This document shows, one piece after another, positions 6,719-13,162 of a stretch of DNA of 36,260 bases. Under the pieces are notes generated by a model, which worked only from the letters and a program-made list of their open reading frames with translations, did no database searches and had not been told where the DNA came from. Both the position numbers and the translations under genes were made by a program. The stretch is from Verrucomicrobiota bacterium (GTDB taxonomy: Bacteria > Verrucomicrobiota > Verrucomicrobiia > Limisphaerales > UBA11358), in contig JAJPJM010000014.1 of the NCBI GenBank assembly GCA_021324235.1, forward strand, positions 1 to 36,260, in the 5' to 3' direction. Every line of letters begins with the position of its first letter. Position 1 is the first letter of the stretch.

Positions 6719-9700
6719 ATGCCGAAAGTCTCAGTCAGAAACGGGAACGGCTCGCGGACGGCGGGCACGACAAAGTACGACGCGCATCATAAAGTGTTGT
6801 CGCAAACCTACGGCGCCTTCGCCGATTTGCGCCGGGAACTTTCTGATTCGAAAGCGACCGTCAATGAACGCGAGGACATTCTGCGCGGCTTCGCCGCCTG
6901 CCCCGATTCGCAACGCTCGTGGCTGTTGCTCGAGGACTATTTTGAGAAACTGTCGCTTTCGCGCCGCGATTTTCCCGATACCAGCTGGTGGCCGCGCTTG
7001 CTGAACGCCCAGGGCAAGACGCGCCTGGAGGAACTGGCCTTTTTGTTCCTGCGGGCCAAACGCTCCGTCCCGCCTGAACTGCAGCCGCATGCCAGCCCCG
7101 ACCGTTTTGCCCAGGCCGAGGAAGCCGAGCAGGAACAAAAACTCGTGCAGGAGCTCGAAAACTGGCTGTCACCGCCCGCCATGCCGCTGCTCGATACACC
7201 CCGGGCCGTTCTGCGGGTCGTCTGCCGTCCGGAACCGGACCCGGAGGAACCCTCGCGCCACCGGCTCGCCGTGCAATTCCTTTTGTCGCGCCCGCGCACG
7301 GGCGAAAAGGCGCGCACGATCCGCGAGATGATTGATCTCGTCGTCCGCGCCACCCATGAACAGGAGTTGTTTCCGCCGGCCGACTGGGAATTCATCCAAT
7401 GGATTGCCGATACGCAGCGTCATTCCGCCGCGCGGGACACGGACACGCTGATTCTGTCCGACGCCGAATTGCTCCAATGGCTGGCGCGCTGGGGCCACAC
7501 GGCGCGCTTTGAATGCGACGGCAAACCGCTGCAATTCCACGGACACGTTGCCGTGTTGTCGCCCCATCTCGAAAACGGCGACAAGGAACTTTCCTTCACC
7601 CACTATGTCGTGCTGCCCGATGGCAAGAACCATTCCGTGGCCGGGGTGAAGTTTTTCAACCGCCAGCCGCCGCTCGCGCTGGTCAACGGCGCTTTTTATC
7701 TGCTGCGCAACGCGCCGCCGCCGTCCCTGCTGAAATATCTCGCCGGCAAACCGTCCGTGCCGGTGCGCAAGCTCAGCCATCGCCTGCTCCTGCACCTGCG
7801 CAAGACCCAGTCCAATCACGGCGTGAACTGGGAACAACTATGCGTCACGCACAAGGCCGCGCCGCAGTTTGTCTTTGAATTGCTCGACGACACCGTGCGC
7901 CTGCGGTTGCTCGCCAAAAGCCAGCGCGACCAGAGCGTCTGGTTCTGGAACGGCCATGAATGGGTGGCGCACGAATCCAAAAAGCGCCCGGCCGACAAAC
8001 CGGAGATCCTCGACGATCCGCGCCTGGAACCGGCGGCGCAATGGCTCCGCAAGCTGGATTGGTTCACCTCCGAACCCGGCCTGTGGATTGGCGATGCCAA
8101 CGAAAATTTCCTGGGTTCACTGGCCAGCGCGTGGGCGGAACGGCCCAAGGAAGCCGAGTTTCTCGGCAACCCGGCGTTTCACCGCCTGTTTCTCCAACCG
8201 CGCCAGCTCAAGCCGCGGCTCGTCGTCAAAGGCAGCGGCATTGACTGGCTGGCCGTCTCCGCCGAGTGGGAGGCGGAAGGGCTCAAACTCAGCAAGGCGG
8301 ACCTCGAACGCCTCGCGAGCGCGACCGGCCGGTTCGTCAAGCTGCCCAACTCCGGCTGGGTGGAACTCGACACCGGAGCCGTGCAGGGCGCGCACGAAGC
8401 CATGGCCGACATGGGCGTGGACGGCCTCATCGCCGTGCCGCAAAAGGTCGGTCTCGAACATGTCGCCCATCTGGACGAGGACGGCTTTGCGCGCTTTGTG
8501 GATTCGCCTGAAGCCAAGGCGTTGCGCGGGCATATCCGCGATTTCAAGGGCGTGCCCTCGGTGGATTTGCCCAGGGGGTTGCAGGCGGACTTGCGTCCGT
8601 ACCAGAAGGACGGTTTTGATTTTCTCTCGCACCTCACGCGGATCAAGCTCGGCGGGATTCTGGCCGACGACATGGGGCTCGGCAAAACGCTCCAGACGCT
8701 CACCTGGCTGGCGTGGCTCAAGGAACGCAATACGAAAAACCCCAAACCGTCGCTGGTCATCTGCCCGGCATCCGTGCTGCACAACTGGCGGCGGGAAGCG
8801 AACCGTTTCACGCCCAACCTGAAAGTGCTCGTGCTCGAGAGCGGCGCGGCCCGGCACAACCTGCGCAAACAGATCCCCCAGCATGATTTGATTGTGACCA
8901 ACTACGCCCTGCTCCGCCGTGACCTGGAGGAGCTGCAAAAATTTGCGTTCCGCGCGACGATTCTGGACGAGGCGCAGTTCATCAAGAACCCCGGCGCGCA
9001 GGTCACCCAATCGGTCAAGCAGCTCAAATCCGAGCATCGCCTCGCCCTCACCGGCACGCCGCTGGAAAACCGGCTGCTCGATTTGTGGAGCATCGTGGAT
9101 TTCATCCAGCCCGGCTACCTCGGCAATCAGGAACAATTTATCGAGACCTACGAACCGCGCCTGCGTAGCGGCGAAGAGGCGGCGCCCACGGTGGAAGCTC
9201 GCGGTGAAAAGACTGAATCCGCCCAGCGCATTGCGCGCCGGCGGCTTTCGGCCAAACTGCGGCCGCTGTTGCTGCGCCGCCTGAAAAAACACGTCGCCAA
9301 GGACCTGCCCGACCGCATCGAGGAACGGCGCGATTGCCCGCTCGGCGACGAGCAGCGGAAACTTTACCTGGCCGAACTGCGCCGCAGCCGCGACCAGATC
9401 ATGCAGGCCGTTCAGGAACAGGGCCTCAACAAGAGCAAGATGCACGTGCTGGCCGCGCTCACGCGCCTGCGACAGATTTGCTGTCACCCACAACTGGTTG
9501 GCAGCGACACCGCGTCCGGCAAGACCGAGACGCTGTTCGAATTACTGGACCCGCTGGTTTCGGAAGGCCAGAAGGTTTTGGTATTCAGCCAGTTTGTCCA
9601 GATGCTGCACCTGCTGGAAAAGGAATGTCAGGCGCGGCAGATCAAAACGCACATTCTCACCGGCCAGACCAAGGACCGGCAACAGGTCGTCAGCGCGTTC

Positions 9701-10024
9701 CAAAGCGAAACTTCTGCCAGTGTGTTTTTGCTGAGCCTGCGCGCGGCAGGGACCGGCTTGAACCTGACCAACGCCAGCTACGTGGTGCTTTACGACCCAT
9801 GGTGGAATCCCGCCGTCGAAGCGCAGGCCATCGACCGCTCGCATCGCATCGGCCAGACGCAAACGGTGAACGCCTACCGGCTGATTGCACCCGGCACGGT
9901 TGAGGAAAAAATCTGGGAATTGCAGCAGAACAAGGCACAAACCATCGCCGACGTGCTCGGTGAGGAAGGTTTCGCCCGCAGCCTCACGGCCACGGATTTG
10001 GAATATTTGTTTGCGGAAGATTAG
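6719..10024 (+). CDS. SNF2/Rad54-family helicase-like ATPase
   Basis: 1101 residues. The C-terminal half is a complete SNF2 motor: motif I DDMGLGKT (about 649-656), motif II DEAQ (about 750), motif III LTGTPLENRLLDLWSI (about 777), then the second RecA lobe with AGTGLNLTNASYVVLYDPWWNP and motif VI SHRIGQ (about 1040). These ATPases translocate on duplex DNA and remodel DNA-protein complexes; bacterial HepA/RapA-like members act on transcription complexes or in repair. The first about 640 residues are not a domain I recognise with confidence. The last 46 bp, encoding RSLTATDLEYLFAED, occur again at 10838-10885 beyond the toxin-antitoxin genes. No partner gene identifies its target. It could belong to a defence system, but nothing nearby proves that. 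Confidence 0.93.
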   Translation: MPKVSVRNGNGSRTAGTTKYDAHHKVLSQTYGAFADLRRELSDSKATVNEREDILRGFAACPDSQRSWLLLEDYFEKLSLSRRDFPDTSWWPRLLNAQGKTRLEELAFLFLRAKRSVPPELQPHASPDRFAQAEEAEQEQKLVQELENWLSPPAMPLLDTPRAVLRVVCRPEPDPEEPSRHRLAVQFLLSRPRTGEKARTIREMIDLVVRATHEQELFPPADWEFIQWIADTQRHSAARDTDTLILSDAELLQWLARWGHTARFECDGKPLQFHGHVAVLSPHLENGDKELSFTHYVVLPDGKNHSVAGVKFFNRQPPLALVNGAFYLLRNAPPPSLLKYLAGKPSVPVRKLSHRLLLHLRKTQSNHGVNWEQLCVTHKAAPQFVFELLDDTVRLRLLAKSQRDQSVWFWNGHEWVAHESKKRPADKPEILDDPRLEPAAQWLRKLDWFTSEPGLWIGDANENFLGSLASAWAERPKEAEFLGNPAFHRLFLQPRQLKPRLVVKGSGIDWLAVSAEWEAEGLKLSKADLERLASATGRFVKLPNSGWVELDTGAVQGAHEAMADMGVDGLIAVPQKVGLEHVAHLDEDGFARFVDSPEAKALRGHIRDFKGVPSVDLPRGLQADLRPYQKDGFDFLSHLTRIKLGGILADDMGLGKTLQTLTWLAWLKERNTKNPKPSLVICPASVLHNWRREANRFTPNLKVLVLESGAARHNLRKQIPQHDLIVTNYALLRRDLEELQKFAFRATILDEAQFIKNPGAQVTQSVKQLKSEHRLALTGTPLENRLLDLWSIVDFIQPGYLGNQEQFIETYEPRLRSGEEAAPTVEARGEKTESAQRIARRRLSAKLRPLLLRRLKKHVAKDLPDRIEERRDCPLGDEQRKLYLAELRRSRDQIMQAVQEQGLNKSKMHVLAALTRLRQICCHPQLVGSDTASGKTETLFELLDPLVSEGQKVLVFSQFVQMLHLLEKECQARQIKTHILTGQTKDRQQVVSAFQSETSASVFLLSLRAAGTGLNLTNASYVVLYDPWWNPAVEAQAIDRSHRIGQTQTVNAYRLIAPGTVEEKIWELQQNKAQTIADVLGEEGFARSLTATDLEYLFAED
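9977..10022 (+). repeat. Direct repeat copy 1: 3' end of the SNF2 gene
   Basis: 46 bp that recur at 10838 with four differences. It encodes the last residues RSLTATDLEYLFAED of the SNF2 protein. Confidence 0.9.
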
Positions 10025-10061
10025 GTCTAACCACGTTTAGAAATTAGTAGAGAATCACCGC

Positions 10062-10089
10062 TTGACAATAGTATCTTAAATGATACCAT
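10062..10089 (+). promoter_or_regulatory. Promoter and palindromic operator of the toxin-antitoxin pair
   Basis: TTGACA (10062-10067) and TACCAT (10084-10089) with 16 bp between them make a good sigma-70 promoter. The spacer contains a perfect inverted repeat GTATC-ttaaat-GATAC (10071-10086), placed to block RNA polymerase. Antitoxins with XRE-type helix-turn-helix domains usually repress their own operon through such a site. That this operator binds the antitoxin at 10512 is inference. Confidence 0.65.
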
Positions 10090-10185
10090 CAACAGGAAGC
10101 GACAATTACGTCGCGCTCGTGCCGGCGATTCCGGAAAAACTACTTACAAAAGGGTCGAGATGAAAACAACACATAGAAAGAAATT

Positions 10186-10510
10186 ATGGAAGCCATATTT
10201 GAGATTAAAGAACTCATTGAAGATGGACGTTCACCTTTTGCAGAGTGGTTTAACTCACTGGATGCCGTAACTGCGGCGCGTGTTGACAAATATATTCGCC
10301 GACTTGAAACGGGCAATTTCAGTGCGGCCAAGGCACTCCGTGAAGGCGTGTTTGAGTTGAATTGGATTTTGGCCCCGGTTACCGGGTTTATTTCGGCGCG
10401 ACGGCAAAACGATTATTATTTTATTGGGCGGCGGCAGCAAACGCCGCCAATCCGCCGACATCGCAGCCGCCATTGAACGCTGGAAGAGATACAAGTGGTC
10501 AAAGAATTAA
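10186..10510 (+). pseudogene. RelE/HigB (phage Gp49-like) toxin, broken by two frameshifts
   Basis: The first about 57 codons read as a Gp49-like/HigB toxin (MEAIFEIKELIEDGRSPFAEW...). The family continuation DFGPGYRVYFG is then found in the next frame (from about 10362). The remainder, DGKTIIILLGGGSKRRQSADIAAAIERWK, lies in the third frame and stops at 10508-10510. Both shifts are explained by a single missing base: near 10358 (aa where a Lys codon is expected) and near 10401 (gc where an Arg codon is expected). Repaired, the protein would be 108 residues, the usual length. Unrepaired, it makes a 96-residue protein with a wrong second half, so the toxin is probably inactive. The cognate antitoxin follows two bases later. 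A sequencing error at both places is possible but would need two independent errors. Confidence 0.8.
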
Positions 10511-10511
10511 T

Positions 10512-10829
10512 ATGGCACTAACACGAGAATATAAAGAAACAGTTTTGGCTCGGATCAAACGTGATCCGAAGTTTGCGCGCGCATTGTACGCCGAGGCGGT
10601 CAATTCATTGCTCGAAGGCGAAACCGAAGAAGGGCTTTCGATTTTGCGCGACTTGGTTCACGCCAACATCACTTTCAAGGAACTATCGCGACAGACCGGT
10701 TTTGGCGAGAAGGCCTTGCATCGCATGTTGAGCCGCCGGGGCAATCCCACCACGCGCAATTTATTCGCAATCACAAAGGCGATCTGCGAAGATTTGGGCA
10801 TCAAATCCAGCGTGACGCTCGCGACCTGA
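10512..10829 (+). CDS. HigA-like antitoxin with XRE-type helix-turn-helix
   Basis: 105 residues from the ATG at 10512, which follows the end of the repaired toxin frame by one base. The N-terminus (TREYKETVLARIKRDPKFARALYAEAV) and a helix-turn-helix around residues 55-90 (TFKELSRQTGFGEKALHRMLSRRGNPTTRNLFAITKAI) are typical of addiction-module antidote proteins paired with Gp49-like toxins. It neutralises the toxin and represses the shared promoter at 10062. The frame is intact although the toxin is broken, so it may persist as a repressor or as protection against related toxins; that is inference. In the same frame the open reading extends upstream to 10362, but that part is the toxin's middle section. 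Confidence 0.85.
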   Translation: MALTREYKETVLARIKRDPKFARALYAEAVNSLLEGETEEGLSILRDLVHANITFKELSRQTGFGEKALHRMLSRRGNPTTRNLFAITKAICEDLGIKSSVTLAT

Positions 10830-10837
10830 AATCCACT

Positions 10838-10883
10838 CGCAGCCTCACGGCGACGGATTTGGAATATCTGTTCGCGAAAGATT
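10838..10883 (+). repeat. Direct repeat copy 2: displaced SNF2 gene end
   Basis: 46 bp matching 9977-10022 at 42 positions. It reads RSLTATDLEYLFAKD followed by a stop at 10883-10885. Three of the four differences are synonymous (gcc/gcg, ttg/ctg, ttt/ttc) and one changes Glu to Lys. It has no start codon of its own and lies nine bases after the antitoxin stop. Confidence 0.9.
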
Positions 10884-10990
10884 GAAACTTTGCAGCCTTT
10901 GCTGGTATGCGATAAACGGCGCAAATTGGTCCAAGATCATTTTGGACAAAGAGTTAAGCCAAAATAGGGTTGGAAAGTGAAACAGGATAG

Positions 10991-11023
10991 GCCGAACAAC
11001 CAGCCGCCCATTATCTGTTAGGC
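10991..11023 (+). other. Possible truncated attC remnant
   Basis: GTTAGGC (11017-11023) fits the attC right-hand core GTTRRRY and stands four bases before the ATG of the next small gene. GCCGAAC (10991-10997) resembles the left core RYYYAAC with one mismatch. The 33-bp span is shorter than known attC sites (57 bp or more), so it would be a deleted copy or only a cassette boundary. Confidence 0.35.
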
Positions 11024-11027
11024 CAAC

Positions 11028-11312
11028 ATGCGCCGAAAACTTACCATATCTATTACTGCCATTTTAGCGATTTATTGTGTCAGCTATTTAGGGTTGTCTT
11101 TCAGCGGAGCATATATTCCTGATGCCGTCGGCACCAATGGAGTCAAGAGTTGGATTTGGGCACCTTGCGGTTTCGCCTACAAGTCAGGTCGGTTTCCTAC
11201 CGTTCTTGGTTTTGGTTATCTTCCTCTTTGGTGGTGTGATATTCATTTTTGGCACAGCGACCGGACAGGCCAGAGCGGGCCTCGTCGTTTGGTTGGCCTA
11301 ACAACGCGCTGA
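11028..11312 (+). CDS. Small predicted membrane or secreted protein, cassette-like
   Basis: 94 residues. A basic start (MRRKL) and one hydrophobic helix (about residues 6-28, ISITAILAIYCVSYLGLSFSG) suggest a membrane anchor or uncleaved signal. A short outer part with aromatic residues follows (WIWAPCGFAYKSGRFP, LPLWWCDIHFWHSD). I do not recognise a named family, though small proteins of this shape ending in a ...DIRFWH-like motif occur in environmental bacteria. Its position is informative: a GTTAGGC core lies immediately upstream and an attC-like site overlaps its stop codon, exactly as in an integron gene cassette. The last 15 residues read through the attC left end. Confidence 0.6.
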   Translation: MRRKLTISITAILAIYCVSYLGLSFSGAYIPDAVGTNGVKSWIWAPCGFAYKSGRFPTVLGFGYLPLWWCDIHFWHSDRTGQSGPRRLVGLTTR

Positions 11313-11423
11313 AACCGACCGCCATCGCCCTTTGAGTTTTGACCGGGACATGAAATTTGAACATCATCATTCCATTGCTGGCCTGGCCGCCCGGTGGCTG
11401 TGCCTGAGCTCTGGACGTTAGGT
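11296..11423 (+). other. attC-like recombination site (128 bp)
   Basis: The left core GCCTAAC (11296-11302, RYYYAAC) and the right core GTTAGGT (11417-11423, GTTRRRY) are complementary at six of seven positions, with G-T at the end. Inside, AACGCGCTGAAACCGACC and the region before GAGCTCTGGAC form an imperfect extended palindrome. Length is within the known attC range. No integron integrase is visible in the window. Confidence 0.55.
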
Positions 11424-11444
11424 GAAACACGCACGCTTTGAAGT

Positions 11445-11696
11445 ATGGCCACTCAAAAACTCGCGGACGGCACAGTTCACAAGTTGCCAGCAGATTTCCG
11501 AAAGGCGATCCAGTTGGATGCCACAGCCACGAACCTTTGGTCCGACATTACCCCGCTGGCGCGTAACGAGTGGATCTGTTGGGTCACCTCGGCCAAGCAG
11601 GAAGCCACCAGAAAGCGCCGCATTGAGGTTGGAATTGATAAGATGCGCGGTGGCATGCGCAGGCCATGCTGTTGGCCCGGATGCCCACACCGCTAA
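11445..11696 (+). CDS. YdeI/OmpD-associated family protein (short)
   Basis: 83 residues from the ATG at 11445, 21 bp after the attC-like right core. The sequence DGTVHKLPADFRKAI, LWSDITPLARNEWICWV, TRKRRIE and the Cys-rich end RRPCCWPGCPHR match the C-terminal domain of the YdeI/OmpD-associated (bacteriocin-protection-like) family. That family is poorly understood; E. coli YdeI affects resistance to antimicrobial peptides, but a role here is not shown. The protein appears complete for the short form. No second attC is found after it, so if it is a cassette it is the last of the array or its site has decayed. From 11697 to 11825 I see no gene. Confidence 0.7.
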   Translation: MATQKLADGTVHKLPADFRKAIQLDATATNLWSDITPLARNEWICWVTSAKQEATRKRRIEVGIDKMRGGMRRPCCWPGCPHR

Positions 11697-11825
11697 ACTT
11701 GGGTGCTCTCGCTCTCTTTCCCAATGACCAAAACGCTTAATAAAAGGATCGGCCGCAAATCTCCATCCACAAATTTCCTGCCTGCTGTGAGACACGGCTC
11801 TATACGCCGCATGCACTGATTCCGC

Positions 11826-13160
11826 TTATTGAAACCTTAGCGGCAGTTGGAAGACGTAGCCGTAAAGTTCCGACAGCGTCCCGCCCGTGTGCTGGTTGTG
11901 CAGGTCCTGGCCGAAGACAAAGGTTGCGGCCACATTGAAGTTGCGGATCGTCAGGCAGTAGGTGTTGTTGACCATGATGCCCAGCAATTCGCCGGTGCGG
12001 CTGAAAACCAGGTCGCCGCGCGACGGGTTGAATTTGCCGAACAAGCCTTTCAACAAATTATGGTCCAGCTTCACGTACTGTGGCGTGCCCGGTTCGACCT
12101 GAAAATTGCATTCGCCATAGTAACCTTCGTCCGCGCCGACGAGCACGGCGTCCTGGAATTTGTAGGGGTCGCTTGAAAGACGGTAGATTTTGCAACCCAA
12201 CCGGCGGGCATCCGCCGGCGTCACCGGCATCATCACCACGCGCGGGTCCTGGGCGTCAAACGCCATCGCCCCCAGCGGCACCTGTCGCCCGCCCCAGCTC
12301 AGCGTCCCCGCCAGCTTGTCCCAGTCGGTACCCGGATCCCACAACGTCACCGGCGTGTCCTGCACGTGGCACACCGCAAAATAATGGGTCCCGTCCGTCA
12401 CGAGCACGGTGGCGGTTTGTTTGTCCCTGGTGGTGTCCATGGTGAACAAGCCGGTGCGCCAGGCGGAAATCCCGGCCTCGACCCGGTTGGAAACGAAATC
12501 GCTGAAAATGGCGTTCGGCGCCAGGGCGGTGTTCGCGCGAATTTCCTGGGTCAACTGGCTGGAATTGGTCGCCAGGGATTTGAAGCCCTCGGCCAGACGG
12601 GCGTTTTCGGCCTGCTGCACCTGGACCTCCTGCTGCATGAGGGCGGCCCGTTCGGCGGCGGCATGTGCCTCCACCTCGGCCATTTGGAGCTGGTTGGACA
12701 ATTGCTGTTTCTCGGCCTGGGCCAGCTGGTTCGTCCGGGCGAACTGCTCCAGTTGCAATCGCAACGTGGCCGCCAGCTCCGATTGCTGTTGCGCGCGCTC
12801 AGAATTGTCCTGTAACTGCCGGTTCAATTTTTCGACGTTGGCCTGCGCGGCGGCGAACTGCTGTTGCAACTGCTGGTTTTCCTGTTCGCGCCGGCTCAAC
12901 TGGGTCTGTTGCTGGCCGGCGGCGGCGCGGGCCTCCGCCAGTTGTTGCTGCAATTGTTCCTGGCTCCGTCGTTCCTCTGCCAAGGCCTGTTTCATGACGG
13001 CCGTCAGGTCGTTGCCGGGGTTCGCGACCGGATTGGTGGTGACCACGACTTTCGTCGGCGGCGGCGTGCTGTCATCCGCCATATGGTTCATGTCCGTCGA
13101 GAACGTCAACAGGCTCAACAACAGGAAATCGCAGATGACGATGAGAATGCTGCGGTTCAT
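11826..13160 (-). CDS. Membrane-anchored coiled-coil protein with a possible degenerate trypsin-like domain
   Basis: 444 residues. An N-terminal membrane helix (SILIVICDFLLLSLLTF) is followed by a Pro/Thr/Val linker. Next comes a long Gln/Glu/Ala-rich coiled coil (about residues 50-205, EERRSQEQLQQQLAEARAAA type), then a globular C-terminal domain of about 230 residues. That domain ends with NPSRGDLVFSRTGELLGIMVNN, which resembles the trypsin-family segment around GDSGGPVF..DG.L.GI but without the catalytic Ser. I therefore suggest an inactive protease-like fold, with low certainty. It starts two bases after the stop of the TolQ/MotA-like gene, so the two are one operon. A single membrane helix plus a large periplasmic part, next to a multi-helix partner, recalls TolQ/TolR- or MotA/MotB-type pairs. 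Confidence 0.6.
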   Translation of the reverse strand: MNRSILIVICDFLLLSLLTFSTDMNHMADDSTPPPTKVVVTTNPVANPGNDLTAVMKQALAEERRSQEQLQQQLAEARAAAGQQQTQLSRREQENQQLQQQFAAAQANVEKLNRQLQDNSERAQQQSELAATLRLQLEQFARTNQLAQAEKQQLSNQLQMAEVEAHAAAERAALMQQEVQVQQAENARLAEGFKSLATNSSQLTQEIRANTALAPNAIFSDFVSNRVEAGISAWRTGLFTMDTTRDKQTATVLVTDGTHYFAVCHVQDTPVTLWDPGTDWDKLAGTLSWGGRQVPLGAMAFDAQDPRVVMMPVTPADARRLGCKIYRLSSDPYKFQDAVLVGADEGYYGECNFQVEPGTPQYVKLDHNLLKGLFGKFNPSRGDLVFSRTGELLGIMVNNTYCLTIRNFNVAATFVFGQDLHNQHTGGTLSELYGYVFQLPLRFQ

Positions 13161-13162
13161 GA

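Noticed and set aside
8117-9493. 458-codon frame antisense to the SNF2 gene
   Set aside because: It is the shadow of a strongly conserved ATPase region; there are no motifs and no start signal.
10025-10031. GTCTAAC after the SNF2 stop as the left core of another attC
   Set aside because: No matching GTTRRRY core at a suitable distance before the toxin-antitoxin promoter.
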